A stretch of 64,000 nt of DNA from Noviherbaspirillum saxi. Its GTDB lineage: Bacteria > Pseudomonadota > Gammaproteobacteria > Burkholderiales > Burkholderiaceae_D. Made by a program: the position numbers and the translations under genes. Within the stretch, counting starts at the first letter, position 1; each line of letters begins with the position of its first letter. The notes under the pieces were generated by a model that had not been told where the DNA came from, did not search any database, and saw only the letters and a list, made by a program, of their open reading frames with translations. The stretch is from positions 1,612,001 through 1,676,000 of the forward strand of contig NZ_QYUO01000001.1 in assembly GCF_003591035.1 (NCBI RefSeq), written 5' to 3'. This document shows positions 1 to 9,720 of this stretch, one piece after another.

Positions 1-170
1 TCATGATCGGCGACACCACGCACGACCTTCAGATGGCGGTCAACGCCGGCGCGTCCGGGATTGCGGTCCATTATGGCGCGCATGCTGCGCCTGAATTGCA
101 GGAACTGAATCCGATCTATGCTGCAAGTTCGGTTTCCGAGCTGCACGCCTGGCTCAATGAAAATGCGTAA
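1..170 (+). CDS. HAD-family hydrolase (phosphoglycolate phosphatase-like), 3' end only
   Basis: Only the last 55 or so codons are inside the window; the gene begins upstream. The visible part opens with MIGDTTHDLQMAVNAG, which matches HAD motif IV (GDT..D...A..AG), where the acidic residues hold the catalytic magnesium. The rest is a short C-terminal tail ending in a TAA at 168-170. Such proteins are small cytosolic phosphatases. In Burkholderiales this HAD gene usually sits just before a Rieske-type gene and an S49 peptidase gene, as here. The substrate cannot be judged from this fragment. Confidence 0.75.
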   Translation, partial: MIGDTTHDLQMAVNAGASGIAVHYGAHAAPELQELNPIYAASSVSELHAWLNENA

Positions 171-177
171 ATGATCC

Positions 178-549
178 ATGGGTAATATTGCTATTCCCGT
201 GTGCGAGTCGAACAGCCTGGCGGAGGGCGGCAAAGGCGTGCGCTTTCCCGTCACTGCAGGCGGCGACGACAGTACCGGCTTCGTTGTGCGCTACGATGGC
301 ACGGTACGCGGATATCTCAATCGCTGCGCTCATGTGCCTATCGAGCTTGACTGGAATGAAGGGGACTTCTTCGAATCCGGCGGCCTGTACCTGATGTGTT
401 CCACGCATGGCGCGCTCTATACGCCGGAAGATGGACGCTGTGCGGGTGGCCCTTGCCGGGGCGGTCGTTTGCGACCGATCACGGTATTCGAGCGCGACGG
501 GCAGGTATTCTGGGAACCAGACGAATACATCAGGCCGGCGAGAGCCTGA
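178..549 (+). CDS. Rieske [2Fe-2S] domain protein
   Basis: This 123-residue protein is essentially a single Rieske ferredoxin domain. The two cluster-binding boxes are visible: C-A-H near residue 51 and C-S-T-H-G near residue 74, each supplying one cysteine and one histidine. There is no signal peptide or membrane segment, so it should be a soluble cytosolic electron carrier or regulatory subunit rather than part of a bc1 complex. It starts 7 bases after the HAD gene ends and is followed 20 bases later by the S49 peptidase gene, so the three are probably one operon. The partner is unknown. Confidence 0.85.
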   Translation: MGNIAIPVCESNSLAEGGKGVRFPVTAGGDDSTGFVVRYDGTVRGYLNRCAHVPIELDWNEGDFFESGGLYLMCSTHGALYTPEDGRCAGGPCRGGRLRPITVFERDGQVFWEPDEYIRPARA

Positions 550-569
550 TTCACCTTCTAAAGTCATTC

Positions 570-1568
570 ATGATGAACGAAAACAATTACGAACAAAATA
601 CCGCATCCGCTCCCGCCAATCCGCCGCGCAGGGAAGGGTGGGAACGCGATGTCCTTGAAAAGCTTGCTTTTGCCACCTTGGCGGAACAGCGAGCACGCAG
701 GCGCTGGAACATGCTTTTCAGGTTTCTGACGTTGGCTGTCATTGCCTTCGGACTCTGGATGGCATTTGGAATGACGAACAAGGAAGATGAGATCGTCGGC
801 CCGCACACTGCGCTGATCGAAATCGATGGCACCATCGAATCCGGTACGCCGGGCGCTGCGGACGCTGTGATTCCCGCGCTTAACCGAGCCTATTCGGATG
901 ACAGCGCCGTCGGTATTGTCCTGCGCATCAACAGCCCTGGCGGTAGCCCCGTGCAAGCAGGCATCATCAATGATGAAATCTATCGCTTGCGCAAGGCGTT
1001 TCCGAAAAAACCGCTTTACGTGGTAGTGGATGAAATTTGTGCATCGGGAGGCTATTACATCGCTGCCGCAGCCGACAAGATTTTCGTCAACAAGGCAAGT
1101 ATTGTCGGATCTATCGGAGTCTTGATGGAAGGCTTCGGATTTACCGAATTGATGGGAAAGGTCGGCGTCGAACGGCGACTGATGACGGCAGGCGAGAACA
1201 AGGGTTTCATGGATCCATTCAGTCCGCAATCGTCCAAGCAGAACGGCTATGCTCAGGATATGTTGAATGAAGTGCATCAGCAATTCATCGATGTGGTCAG
1301 GCAAGGCCGGGGAAAGCGCTTGAAGGAAACTCCCGAGACTTTCTCCGGCCTCTTCTGGAGCGGTTCGAAGGCCGTGGAAATAGGTCTCGCCGATGGCTTT
1401 GGAACAGTCGATTCCGTCGCACGCGACGAGCTTAAAGCACAGGATATCGTGGACTATACCCAGCACGAAGGATTGTCGGAAAGACTGCTGAAAAAATTTG
1501 GCGGCGCGGTAGGTACAGCCGCCATGGCGTCGCTGCGCAGCAGCGTGGAAAGGCCTTCACTGCGCTAA
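570..1568 (+). CDS. sppA: Signal peptide peptidase SppA-type, S49 family
   Basis: S49 serine protease of 332 residues, which digests cleaved signal peptides and membrane fragments at the cytoplasmic membrane. A hydrophobic anchor lies near residues 45-70 (LFRFLTLAVIAFGLWMAFGM). The nucleophile serine is in the motif DEICASGGYYIA and the general-base lysine is in ENKGFMDPF, the arrangement of the short, single-domain S49 enzymes. The reading frame is open further upstream to 396, but that would overlap the whole second half of the Rieske gene; the ATG at 570 (or 573) is preferred. It closes the HAD-Rieske-peptidase operon. Confidence 0.88.
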   Translation: MMNENNYEQNTASAPANPPRREGWERDVLEKLAFATLAEQRARRRWNMLFRFLTLAVIAFGLWMAFGMTNKEDEIVGPHTALIEIDGTIESGTPGAADAVIPALNRAYSDDSAVGIVLRINSPGGSPVQAGIINDEIYRLRKAFPKKPLYVVVDEICASGGYYIAAAADKIFVNKASIVGSIGVLMEGFGFTELMGKVGVERRLMTAGENKGFMDPFSPQSSKQNGYAQDMLNEVHQQFIDVVRQGRGKRLKETPETFSGLFWSGSKAVEIGLADGFGTVDSVARDELKAQDIVDYTQHEGLSERLLKKFGGAVGTAAMASLRSSVERPSLR

Positions 1569-1873
1569 CAGTTTCTTCTGCATCGATGCCGTTCCAGAAT
1601 CTTTGCAGCGCCGATCGAAACTGTCACAAATATGTCTTGAATCTGCCGGCATGCGCTTTATACTGCACTTGTCCGGCTTCAGTTTCGATCCTTTCAGCAT
1701 AAGAATGTGCAACTAGGAAAAACTCATGATCCGGGCGTAAAGTGCCACGTCTCGGACGCGGCTTTGAGAAGCTTCGGCTTTCTCATGAACTGCCCAATGG
1801 GCATGCAAAACGGCGACGCAATGTCGCCGTTTTGCGCATCTGCAGCTTGGAAAATTCGAAGTTTAAAAATTCC
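1569..1873. other. Intergenic gap between convergent genes
   Basis: About 300 bases between the convergent sppA and methyltransferase genes. The only clear structure is the strong hairpin listed separately. A short open frame on the plus strand (1707-1913) runs through the hairpin and has no ribosome-binding site or recognisable content, so I do not call it a gene. Confidence 0.6.
1805..1835. terminator. Bidirectional hairpin terminator between sppA and the methyltransferase gene
   Basis: A perfect 13-bp stem (1805-1817 with 1823-1835) encloses the 5-base loop GCAAT. The stem contains AAAA on one side and TTTT on the other, so either strand gives a GC-rich hairpin closed by U residues. Its position between two convergent genes fits a shared terminator. 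Confidence 0.65.
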
Positions 1874-2626
1874 TCAGGCTGCAAGGAAAAGGAAGACTGT
1901 CGGTTTTTTATGAAAGTCCGGCGTCTTTCCGGCAGCCAATTCGGACTTCCATTTTGCAGCTGGCTGAGTCTTGATTGCTTCCGAGGCAAGGCTTAAGTCG
2001 GTGGCAATACAAATCAGCGTGGCAGGGTTACACCCGGACGCCATCGCTTCCAGCAATGCGCCGTTGCGATAAGGCGTCTCAATAAACAGTTGGGTCTGTT
2101 TCTCACTGCGCGAACGGTCTTCCAATGTCTTTATCCGCTTGAGCCTTTGTGCGGCGTCAGTCGGCAGATAACCGTTGAAGGCAAAGCTTTGCCCGTTCAA
2201 GCCACTGGCCATCACCGCAAGCAGCAATGAAGACGGCCCGACCAGCGGTCGAACGGTAATTCCTTTGGTATGCGCCAGCCTGACAAGATTTGCACCCGGA
2301 TCAGCAACAGCAGGTACACCCGCCTCGGAAATAAGACCGCCATCTTGTCCGGCCAGCAGTGGCTCTAGCAGTGCCGGCAAGGCATCGGCGCTCGTGTTGA
2401 CGTTTAGTTCACTGATACGGATTTCCTGTATGGTGCGTGCTAAGGGTACGCTTTGACTGACAAGCTTGAGATAGGCTCGTGTCGTTTTCGGGTTTTCCGC
2501 AATGAAATAGCCCAGTCTTGCGGTAAGGGCTTTTACTTCTGTTGGAATGACAGCTGCAAGCGGGTCGTTTGTTGAACCGTCATGTGTGCCGAGCATGTTG
2601 GGGACGAGATAGAGAATACCGGGCAT
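1874..2626 (-). CDS. SAM-dependent methyltransferase, RsmI/tetrapyrrole methylase family
   Basis: A 250-residue protein of the tetrapyrrole (corrin/porphyrin) methylase fold. Recognisable pieces are ISEAGVPAVADPGANLV around residues 100-115, the glycine-rich SAM loop, and VGPSSLLLAVMASGLNG near residue 130, as in RsmI. RsmI itself methylates the ribose of C1402 in 16S rRNA and begins with a different N-terminus; this shorter paralogue starts MPGILYLVPNMLG and is widespread in Betaproteobacteria as an uncharacterised SAM methyltransferase. It lies 3 bases downstream of the Maf gene and is probably co-transcribed with it. Its substrate is not known. Confidence 0.8.
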   Translation of the reverse strand: MPGILYLVPNMLGTHDGSTNDPLAAVIPTEVKALTARLGYFIAENPKTTRAYLKLVSQSVPLARTIQEIRISELNVNTSADALPALLEPLLAGQDGGLISEAGVPAVADPGANLVRLAHTKGITVRPLVGPSSLLLAVMASGLNGQSFAFNGYLPTDAAQRLKRIKTLEDRSRSEKQTQLFIETPYRNGALLEAMASGCNPATLICIATDLSLASEAIKTQPAAKWKSELAAGKTPDFHKKPTVFLFLAA

Positions 2627-2629
2627 AAG

Positions 2630-3241
2630 TCAGGAAGTAAAAAACGGCACGCCGGCATGACGAAGCATGGAGCAGAGTGCGATAAGAGGTAATCCGGTCA
2701 GCGCGGTCGGATCTGTGCTTTCGATCTTTTCGATCAAGGCAATACCAAGCCCTTCGTTCTTGGCGCTGCCGGCGCAGTCATAAGGTTGTTCGATACGCAA
2801 ATATGCATCGAGATCGTGATCCGGCAGGTCGCGAAAGGTCACGTAAGTCTGGATGTTTTCGCATTGGGCGGCGCCGCTTTGCGTCTTGCGTCCGTCCCAT
2901 AGGCAAAGCGCGGTGTGAAAGACGACTTGGCGTCCGCGCATCAGCTGCAACTGCCGCAAAGCGTTTTCATGCGTGCCGGGTTTTCCTATTTGCATGCCAT
3001 CGAGCGTTGCGACCTGGTCCGAGCCTATGACGAGGGCACCTGGCATCTGTCGGGCGATTGTCGCCGCTTTTTCACGAGCCAGGCGTAGCGCGGTTTGCTC
3101 CGGAAGTTCGTGCGGCAGCGAAGCCTCATCGATATCGGGCGACACTGCTTCGAAGCGTAGATGTAATCGGGAAAGCAATTCCTGGCGATATCGCGAACTT
3201 GACGCCAAAATGAGCTGCGGAGTGGTTGATTGAACTGTCAT
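2630..3241 (-). CDS. Maf-family nucleotide pyrophosphatase (YceF-like)
   Basis: Protein of about 203 residues in the Maf/HAM1 superfamily, which hydrolyses non-canonical or modified NTPs; the YceF branch prefers 7-methyl-GTP. The N-terminal signature LILASSSRYRQELL, the central IGSDQVA with its catalytic aspartate, and a basic IGKPGTHENA segment are visible. I chose the ATG at 3241 (MTVQSTT) over an in-frame GTG at 3250 because neither has a strong ribosome-binding site and the ATG gives the normal family length. It is divergent from yceD-rpmF-plsX, a common neighbourhood for yceF. Confidence 0.87.
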   Translation of the reverse strand: MTVQSTTPQLILASSSRYRQELLSRLHLRFEAVSPDIDEASLPHELPEQTALRLAREKAATIARQMPGALVIGSDQVATLDGMQIGKPGTHENALRQLQLMRGRQVVFHTALCLWDGRKTQSGAAQCENIQTYVTFRDLPDHDLDAYLRIEQPYDCAGSAKNEGLGIALIEKIESTDPTALTGLPLIALCSMLRHAGVPFFTS

Positions 3242-3352
3242 CTCTTGCACAGCGTATGCATGGTGGCTTAAGAAAAGAAAAGCGTCCTAACGCTTTGACG
3301 AATAAGGGAAAAGCCTGTTATTATCGCAGGTTTTCCGGGTTCGGCCTGATCT

Positions 3353-3856
3353 ATGAATGCTTTTGTGATCGACGCCTTCGAGTTCTGTCGCGTCAAGGAC
3401 CATCGTGAAGGTGAGCTAAAAGTCGCTGAGCTTCCTCGTCTCGCGGAAGAGTCGGTCGACCAGGCAGGCAGTGTTCGCTGGGTGCTGGGCGGCGGCAGTA
3501 ACAAATACGGGCATCCGCAATTGAGTCTGATAGTGTCTGGCTCGGTAAGGCTGATGTGCCAACGCTGCCTGACGCCATTCGACTATGCGGTCGATTCGGA
3601 GTCGGTTTTGATACTGGCGCCGGATGAAGGCAGTGCCGATGAAATCGATGCGTTGCTGGCAGATGAAGACGTGGAAGTCATTGTGGGTAGCCGGGCCTTC
3701 GATATCAGGCAGCTGATTGAAGACGATGCGCTGCTGACCATTCCGCTGTCGCCGAAACATGATGCATGCCCGGATCAGCTGGTTCAGGATCAGGAGCCGG
3801 CGAAGGATGCCGAAAAGGTATCGCCGTTCGCGGTGCTAAAGAATTTGAAGCAGTAG
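3353..3856 (+). CDS. yceD: YceD/DUF177 family protein
   Basis: 167-residue DUF177 protein. The conserved centre is SGSVRLMCQRCLTPF, with the two cysteines of the CxRC motif, followed by an acidic stretch. In bacteria and plastids this family is linked to 23S rRNA accumulation and ribosome assembly, and the gene almost always precedes rpmF, as here (117-bp gap). It begins the operon that leads into fatty-acid synthesis. The ATG at 3353 gives the usual length. Confidence 0.87.
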   Translation: MNAFVIDAFEFCRVKDHREGELKVAELPRLAEESVDQAGSVRWVLGGGSNKYGHPQLSLIVSGSVRLMCQRCLTPFDYAVDSESVLILAPDEGSADEIDALLADEDVEVIVGSRAFDIRQLIEDDALLTIPLSPKHDACPDQLVQDQEPAKDAEKVSPFAVLKNLKQ

Positions 3857-3973
3857 GTGGCAAACGGCCCATGATGCACGCCGATGAACAAGTGCAGCAG
3901 AGTTTCCCAGTCGCCAAGAAATTGGCGGGCTGGAATATGTTAAAATTTCAGATCTTAAGGTTTAGGAGTCATC

Positions 3974-4156
3974 ATGGCCGTTCAACAGAACAAGAAATCC
4001 CCTTCGAAGCGTGGCATGCACCGTTCGCACGACCACCTGAGCGTTCCGCCGCTGGCTGTAGAGCCGACTACCGGTGAAACGCATCTGCGTCACCACATCA
4101 GCCCGAACGGCTACTATCGTGGCCGCAAGGTCCTGAAGACCAAGAACGACGAGTAA
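3974..4156 (+). CDS. rpmF: 50S ribosomal protein L32
   Basis: 60-residue L32, starting [20 protein letters not shown] and ending with [15 protein letters not shown]. It is a small basic protein of the large ribosomal subunit. The zinc-binding cysteines found in some L32 forms are absent ([12 protein letters not shown] replaces them), which is the normal proteobacterial C-minus form. A good ribosome-binding site (AGGAG near 3964) precedes the ATG. It is followed by a hairpin with a T-run before plsX. Confidence 0.97.
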   Translation: MAVQQNKKSPSKRGMHRSHDHLSVPPLAVEPTTGETHLRHHISPNGYYRGRKVLKTKNDE

Positions 4157-4182
4157 TCTCGTTCATTATCCGAAGCTGAAAG

Positions 4183-4215
4183 CGGCGCAGGGAGTTTGAC
4201 TTGGCGCCGTTTTTT
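4183..4215 (+). terminator. Hairpin with T-run after rpmF
   Basis: CGGCGC at 4183-4188 pairs with GCGCCG at 4204-4209, followed directly by six T residues. It lies between rpmF and plsX, so it may act as a partial terminator that keeps ribosomal-protein expression above that of the fatty-acid genes. Confidence 0.6.
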
Positions 4216-4301
4216 CATATGCTGTACAGGCACTTCGTGTCATTTTGAATCACGCCAGATCTGGCCCGCTAGCGGTTAGAGCGAGGTACTGAATCAAAAC
4301 A

Positions 4302-5390
4302 ATGACAATAAAAATTTCCATTGACTGCATGGGTGGTGATCACGGCCCTTCAGTCACGATTCCTGCGGCCGTCTCTTTCGTTAATCACGAACCTGACGCT
4401 GAATTGATTTTGGTCGGTCTTGAAGCTGAGATCGGTGCCGAACTCAAAAAACTCAACGCCCACAACCATCCTCGCCTGTCCATTGTTCATGCAACGGAAG
4501 TTGTCACCATGGACGACCCTCTTGAAGTCGCCTTGCGCCGCAAGAAGGATTCATCAATGCGTGTCGCTGTTAGCCTGATTAAGGAAGGCAAGGCGCAAGC
4601 CTGTGTTTCCGCAGGCAATACCGGTGCATTGATGGCCGTGTCGCGTTATGTGCTCAAGACCATTCCAGGCGTGGACCGTCCGGCCATCTGTTTTCCGATG
4701 CCGAATCAGAAGGATTCGCCTACGTACATGCTAGACCTTGGTGCAAACGTAGACTGCGAACCTCAACACCTGCATCAGTTTGCGCTGATGGGATCGGCCC
4801 TCGTCTCTGCGCTGGAAGAAAAAACCAAGCCTACGGTCGGTCTGCTGAATATCGGCGAGGAAGATATCAAGGGAAACGAAGTCGTCAAGCAGACGGCTGC
4901 ACTCTTGCGAGCCGACCATGAACGAGGCATTCTCAACTTCTATGGAAATGTCGAGGGCAATGACATTTTCGAGGGCACCACTGATATCGTCGTTTGCGAC
5001 GGCTTTGTCGGCAATGTGGTGCTGAAGGCTTCGGAAGGATTGGGTCGCTTCCTCAAGAATATCGTCAAGAGCGAGTTCAAAAGCAATCCCATTAACATGC
5101 TGGGTGCGATAATCGCGCAAGGAGCACTCAAATCGATCTCGCAGCGGATGAATCCTTCCCGCTACAACGGCGCCAGTCTGCTCGGCTTACGTGGCCTGGT
5201 ATTTAAAAGCCATGGCGGCGAAGATGCCTTTGGCTTTGAATGGGCCCTCAAGCGTGCATTTGATGCGGCAAAGCACGACGTCCTTGCCAAGATATCGACT
5301 ACCATAGCAGCCCTGATGCCGGCGCAGGAAGGCACGGCTGGAGCGGAATCTACAGGCGTTACTGAACCAACTCAACAGAAATCGGCATGA
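4302..5390 (+). CDS. plsX: Phosphate acyltransferase PlsX
   Basis: 362-residue PlsX, a peripheral membrane enzyme that converts acyl-ACP and phosphate to acyl-phosphate, the acyl donor for glycerol-3-phosphate acylation. The N-terminus [12 protein letters not shown], the motif [10 protein letters not shown] near residue 105 and the [13 protein letters not shown] segment are typical. The tail after about residue 345 is low-complexity and not conserved. Its stop overlaps the fabH start by four bases (ATGA), so the two are translationally coupled. Confidence 0.97.
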   Translation: MTIKISIDCMGGDHGPSVTIPAAVSFVNHEPDAELILVGLEAEIGAELKKLNAHNHPRLSIVHATEVVTMDDPLEVALRRKKDSSMRVAVSLIKEGKAQACVSAGNTGALMAVSRYVLKTIPGVDRPAICFPMPNQKDSPTYMLDLGANVDCEPQHLHQFALMGSALVSALEEKTKPTVGLLNIGEEDIKGNEVVKQTAALLRADHERGILNFYGNVEGNDIFEGTTDIVVCDGFVGNVVLKASEGLGRFLKNIVKSEFKSNPINMLGAIIAQGALKSISQRMNPSRYNGASLLGLRGLVFKSHGGEDAFGFEWALKRAFDAAKHDVLAKISTTIAALMPAQEGTAGAESTGVTEPTQQKSA

Positions 5391-6373
5391 CTCTCTATAG
5401 CAAAATTGCAGGTACGGGAAGTTATCTGCCACCGAAACGAGTGACAAACAATGACCTCGCAGCCCAGTTGGCGGCCAAGGGCATTGAAACATCCGACGAA
5501 TGGATTGTGTCGCGCAGCGGCATTTCTGTTCGTCATTATGCGGAGCCTGCGGTTCAAGCCAGCGATCTGGCGGTCGAAGCGTCGAAGCGCGCCCTCGAAA
5601 TGGCCGGTCTTGCTCCGAACGAGGTTGACCTGATCATCGTCGCGACATCGACACCCGATCATTTCGGCGGATTTCCAAGTACCGCATGCGTGGTGCAGCG
5701 CAAGCTCGGTATCGATAATGGCTGTGCGGCGGTCGATGTCCAGGCTGTATGCAGCGGTTTTGTCTATGCAGTGTCGGTCGCCGACAGTTTCATCAAATCG
5801 GGCGCGCACAAAAATGCGCTCGTCATCGGCGCAGAAGTCTTTTCGCGCATCCTCAATTTTGAAGATCGCACGACATGCGTGCTCTTTGGTGACGGCGCAG
5901 GCGCCATTGTGCTAAAGGCATCCGATGAACCGGGCATTCTCGCGACAAAATTGCATGCGGACGGCAGTCATGGCGACATTCTCTGCGTACCTGGCAATGT
6001 CAGTGGTGGAGCGGTCGAAGGCAGTGCCTTTCTCTATATGGATGGCCAGGCTGTTTTCAAGCTGGCGGTTTCAGTACTGGAAAAGGTTGCGAACGAAGCC
6101 TTGCGCGCGGCTGACATGACTACATCGCAGATTGATTGGCTGATTCCTCATCAGGCCAATATCCGCATCATGCAGGGCACTGCAAAAAAACTTGGCTTGC
6201 CGGTTGAAAAGATGGTGGTCACGGTTGATCAGCATGGCAATACTTCCGCCGCATCTATACCTTTGGCGCTGGACGCTGCAGTCCGGGATGGCCGTGTCAA
6301 ACCCGGTCACAACGTCATGATGGAAGGCGTGGGCGGCGGCTTCACTTGGGGTGCGGTTCTCGCACGAATGTAA
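5387..6373 (+). CDS. fabH: 3-oxoacyl-ACP synthase III (KAS III)
   Basis: 328-residue FabH, which condenses acetyl-CoA with malonyl-ACP to start fatty-acid synthesis. The Cys-His-Asn triad is visible: Cys in AVCSGFVYA (about residue 121), His in IPHQANIRI and Asn in [11 protein letters not shown]. The C-terminal [13 protein letters not shown] is standard. Its start overlaps the plsX stop, and fabD follows about 20 bases later. Confidence 0.97.
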   Translation: MTLYSKIAGTGSYLPPKRVTNNDLAAQLAAKGIETSDEWIVSRSGISVRHYAEPAVQASDLAVEASKRALEMAGLAPNEVDLIIVATSTPDHFGGFPSTACVVQRKLGIDNGCAAVDVQAVCSGFVYAVSVADSFIKSGAHKNALVIGAEVFSRILNFEDRTTCVLFGDGAGAIVLKASDEPGILATKLHADGSHGDILCVPGNVSGGAVEGSAFLYMDGQAVFKLAVSVLEKVANEALRAADMTTSQIDWLIPHQANIRIMQGTAKKLGLPVEKMVVTVDQHGNTSAASIPLALDAAVRDGRVKPGHNVMMEGVGGGFTWGAVLARM

Positions 6374-6393
6374 TCAAACTAAACCTAGCAAGC

Positions 6394-7326
6394 ATGACCA
6401 AATTCGCATTTGTTTTTCCCGGGCAGGGATCGCAGGCCATCGGCATGTTGAATGGATTTGCCGGCAATCCCGTCGTTGCACAAACGATCGCAGAAGCGGC
6501 TGACGTGTTGCAATTCGACCTTGCCAAACTGATCGCCGAAGGACCGAAGGAAGAGCTCGATCTGACGACCAACACGCAACCTGTCATGCTTACCGCTGCG
6601 GTGGCAATGTACAGGGCATGGATCGCGGCAGGCGGAAAAATTCCCTCTCTGGTAGCCGGACATAGTCTGGGCGAGTACTCCGCCCTCGTTGCTGCAGGCG
6701 TCATTGCTTTCAAGGATGCAGTGCCCCTGGTTCGTTTCCGGGCGCAGGCGATGCAGGAAGCGGTGCCGGTCGGGCAGGGCGGAATGGCGGCAATCCTCGG
6801 CTTGTCCGATGATGATGTGCGCGCTGCGTGCATAGGAGCCGCTCAGGGCGAAGTTGTTGAAGCGGTCAATTTCAATGCGCCAGCCCAGGTGGTGATTGCC
6901 GGGCACAAGGCTGCAGTTGAGCGAGCCTGTGAAGCGGCCAAAGCCAAGGGTGCCAAGCGCGCTTTGCCTTTACCGGTATCGGCCCCGTTTCATTCGTCAT
7001 TGCTCAAGTCTGCTTCGGATCGCCTGCGCGAATACATGGCGACACTTCATTTTGATGCAGCAAAGATTCCATTGATTAACAATGTCGACGTCGCAATTGC
7101 GGCTGATGGCGACGCGATCAAGGACGCGCTCGTGCGCCAGGCTGCCAGCCCGGTTCGCTGGGTCGAGACTGTGCAGAAAATGGCGTCTGAAGGCGTCACC
7201 CATGTGATCGAATGCGGGCCGGGCAAAGTTCTCGCGGGTCTTACAAAGCGCATTGATGGCGAGTTGACCGGCGATGCTATTACCGATCAGGCATCCCTGG
7301 AAAAAGTTCTGGAGCTCATCAAGTGA
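6394..7326 (+). CDS. fabD: Malonyl-CoA:ACP transacylase
   Basis: 310-residue FabD, which loads malonyl groups onto acyl carrier protein. The N-terminal FVFPGQGSQAIGM and the nucleophile elbow GHSLGEYSALVAAG (serine near residue 92) are intact, as is the later histidine in VSAPFHSSLL. An upstream in-frame start at 6346 would overlap fabH; the ATG at 6394 gives the family N-terminus MTKFAFVFPGQG. The stop overlaps the start of fabG (ATCAAGTGA region), indicating coupling. Confidence 0.96.
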   Translation: MTKFAFVFPGQGSQAIGMLNGFAGNPVVAQTIAEAADVLQFDLAKLIAEGPKEELDLTTNTQPVMLTAAVAMYRAWIAAGGKIPSLVAGHSLGEYSALVAAGVIAFKDAVPLVRFRAQAMQEAVPVGQGGMAAILGLSDDDVRAACIGAAQGEVVEAVNFNAPAQVVIAGHKAAVERACEAAKAKGAKRALPLPVSAPFHSSLLKSASDRLREYMATLHFDAAKIPLINNVDVAIAADGDAIKDALVRQAASPVRWVETVQKMASEGVTHVIECGPGKVLAGLTKRIDGELTGDAITDQASLEKVLELIK

Positions 7327-8069
7327 ATCTGAACAATCAAGTCGCGCTGGTTACCGGCGCATCGCGTGGTATTGGACGAGCGATTGCCCAGGAACTGGCG
7401 CGGCAAGGCGCAAAGGTTATCGGCACGGCGACCACCGAGTCGGGTGCCGCAGCCATCACTGCCTACCTAGAAGCTGTTCAAGCCGGATGCGGTAAAGGTG
7501 TGGTTCTCAATGTCACCGATTCTGAAGGTTGCCAGGCCGTAGTCGAACAAGTCCAAAAGGAGTATGGCGGACTGTCCATCCTCGTCAACAATGCCGGCAT
7601 CACGCAAGATCAGCTTGCCATGCGCATGAAAGACGAAGAATGGGATGCCGTCATAGCGACCAATCTTACCGCGGTCGGGCGGTTGTCCCGTGCAGTCCTG
7701 CGCGGGATGATGAAGGCCAAGTACGGTCGCATCATCAACATTACATCCGTGGTCGGCTCGGCCGGCAATCCGGGTCAGATGAACTATGCGGCTGCGAAGG
7801 CGGGCGTTGCCGGCATGAGCCGCGCACTTGCGCGCGAAATCGGCAGTCGCAACATTACCGTCAATTGTATTGCTCCCGGATTCATCGATACCGACATGAC
7901 GCGCGAGCTCGGGGAGCAGCAGGTTGCTGCATTGATGCAGCAGATTCCGCTTGGCCGCTTTGGTCTCCCGGAGGATATCGCCACAGCGGCAGCGTTTCTT
8001 GCTTCCCCGCAAGCCGGTTACATCACGGGCACAACCCTGCATGTGAACGGCGGCATGTACATGAGTTAA
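7323..8069 (+). CDS. fabG: 3-oxoacyl-ACP reductase
   Basis: 248-residue short-chain dehydrogenase that reduces 3-oxoacyl-ACP with NADPH. The cofactor motif TGASRGIGRA, the NNAG at about residue 87, the catalytic serine in ITSVVGS and the YAAAKAG tyrosine-lysine pair are all present. The initiation codon is GTG, overlapping the end of fabD. It continues the fabHDG-acpP-fabF cluster. Confidence 0.96.
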   Translation: MNLNNQVALVTGASRGIGRAIAQELARQGAKVIGTATTESGAAAITAYLEAVQAGCGKGVVLNVTDSEGCQAVVEQVQKEYGGLSILVNNAGITQDQLAMRMKDEEWDAVIATNLTAVGRLSRAVLRGMMKAKYGRIINITSVVGSAGNPGQMNYAAAKAGVAGMSRALAREIGSRNITVNCIAPGFIDTDMTRELGEQQVAALMQQIPLGRFGLPEDIATAAAFLASPQAGYITGTTLHVNGGMYMS

Positions 8070-8191
8070 ATCTCACTTGAGCACTTTTGGCAGACGTTGG
8101 CCTATTAATCAAAACAAAAGCCAAAAGTGAATTTTCGTTGCGCAAACCTGATAAAATGCGCGCACTTTCTGAAACCCATTGGAGGGGTAAT

Positions 8192-8431
8192 ATGTCCGAT
8201 ATCGAACAACGCGTTAAGAAGATCGTCGCCGAACAGCTCGGCGTCGCCGAAGCCGACATCAAGAACGAGTCCTCGTTCGTTGACGATCTTGGCGCTGATT
8301 CGCTTGACACGGTTGAGCTGGTCATGGCGCTCGAAGACGAGTTCGAAATGGAGATTCCGGACGAGCAGGCCGAGAAGATCACAACAGTACAGCAGGCGAT
8401 TGATTACGCCAAGGCGCACGTCAAGGCCTAA
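8192..8431 (+). CDS. acpP: Acyl carrier protein
   Basis: 79-residue acidic acyl carrier protein. The phosphopantetheine serine lies in [15 protein letters not shown], near residue 37, where AcpS (encoded later at 21505) attaches the cofactor. The ATG at 8192 follows a strong GGAGGGG ribosome-binding site. The 120-bp gap before it is AT-rich and probably contains its own promoter, in keeping with the high expression of ACP, though I cannot place -35/-10 boxes confidently. Confidence 0.98.
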   Translation: MSDIEQRVKKIVAEQLGVAEADIKNESSFVDDLGADSLDTVELVMALEDEFEMEIPDEQAEKITTVQQAIDYAKAHVKA

Positions 8432-8461
8432 TTTGTTTTTGACTGATTCCAGGAGAACCGC

Positions 8462-9709
8462 TTGAGCCGCTCACGTGAACGTCGTGTTGTAGTGACTGGC
8501 CTTGGTTGCGTATCCCCTGTCGGCAATACCATCGCCGACGCCTGGGCTACGCTGATCGAAGGCAAATCAGGCATTGCGACCATCACAAAATTCGACGCCA
8601 CGCCTTTTTCGACGCGTTTCGCGGGTGAAGTAAAGGGCTTCAATATCGAGGATTACATTCCCGGCAAAGAGGCGCGCCATATGGACACGTTTATCCATTA
8701 TGGAATGGCCGCCGGGATACAGGCATTTCAGGACAGCGGCCTGACCGTAACCGATGAGAATGCCGAAAAAATCGGTGTCATCGTCGGTTCGGGTATTGGT
8801 GGTCTGCCCATGATCGAAGAAACCCATGCGGAGCTGACCAATCGTGGTCCTCGTCGCATCAGCCCTTTCTTCGTCCCGGCGTCCATCATCAATATGATCT
8901 CTGGCCACTTGTCAATCAAGTATGGCTTCAAAGGTCCGAATCTCGCGATCGTCACCGCCTGTACCACGGGCCTGCATTGTATCGGCGCCGCAGCGCGCAT
9001 GATCGAGTATGGCGATGCCGACGTGATGATAGCTGGCGGTGCGGAATCGACAGTCTCGCCACTCGGAGTGGGAGGTTTTGCGGCTGCGCGCGCACTGTCC
9101 GCTCGTAACGACGACCCGGCGACAGCGTCGCGCCCCTGGGATAAGGATCGCGATGGTTTCGTGCTCGGCGAAGGTGCCGGCGTAATGGTTCTCGAAGAAT
9201 ACGAACATGCGAAGGCGCGTGGCGCAAAGATTTATGCTGAAGTGCTCGGCTTTGGCATGAGCGCGGATGCCCATCACATGACGGCCCCCTTGGATGATGG
9301 CGACGGCGCGCGTCGTTGCATGGTCTCGGCCATGACAAACGCCGGCGTCAATGCCGATCAGGTCGACTATGTGAATGCCCATGGAACGTCGACGCCGCTC
9401 GGCGATATCGCCGAGACAGTGGCGATCAAGCGGGCGCTCGGTGATCATGCAGGAAAGGTCGTCGTCAATTCGACCAAGTCGATGACTGGTCATTTGCTGG
9501 GTGGTGCGGGCGGCCTGGAATCGGTATTCACGGTCCTTGCAATCCACAACCAGGTGTCGCCTCCGACCATCAATATCTTCAACCAGGATCCGGCCTGCGA
9601 TCTGGATTATTGTGCCAACACCGCGCGCAATATGCCGATTAACATCGCAGTCAAAAACTCCTTTGGATTCGGCGGTACCAACGGTACGCTGATCTTCGGT
9701 AAAGCCTGA
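8462..9709 (+). CDS. fabF: 3-oxoacyl-ACP synthase II
   Basis: 415-residue KAS II, the elongating condensing enzyme. The Cys-His-His triad is clear: TACTTGLH (about residue 164), [11 protein letters not shown] and [12 protein letters not shown]. The start codon is TTG at 8462, supported by the AGGAGAA ribosome-binding site 6 bases upstream and by the N-terminus [15 protein letters not shown]; no ATG is available before the conserved region. It lies 30 bases after acpP. Confidence 0.96.
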   Translation: MSRSRERRVVVTGLGCVSPVGNTIADAWATLIEGKSGIATITKFDATPFSTRFAGEVKGFNIEDYIPGKEARHMDTFIHYGMAAGIQAFQDSGLTVTDENAEKIGVIVGSGIGGLPMIEETHAELTNRGPRRISPFFVPASIINMISGHLSIKYGFKGPNLAIVTACTTGLHCIGAAARMIEYGDADVMIAGGAESTVSPLGVGGFAAARALSARNDDPATASRPWDKDRDGFVLGEGAGVMVLEEYEHAKARGAKIYAEVLGFGMSADAHHMTAPLDDGDGARRCMVSAMTNAGVNADQVDYVNAHGTSTPLGDIAETVAIKRALGDHAGKVVVNSTKSMTGHLLGGAGGLESVFTVLAIHNQVSPPTINIFNQDPACDLDYCANTARNMPINIAVKNSFGFGGTNGTLIFGKA

Positions 9710-9720
9710 TTCCTGAGCAG

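Noticed and set aside
564..1466. A 300-residue antisense gene opposite sppA
   Set aside because: It is a shadow frame; its sequence has no domain and the opposite strand codes a clear protease.
1707..1913. A 68-residue plus-strand gene after sppA
   Set aside because: It contains the bidirectional terminator and lacks a ribosome-binding site and homology cues.
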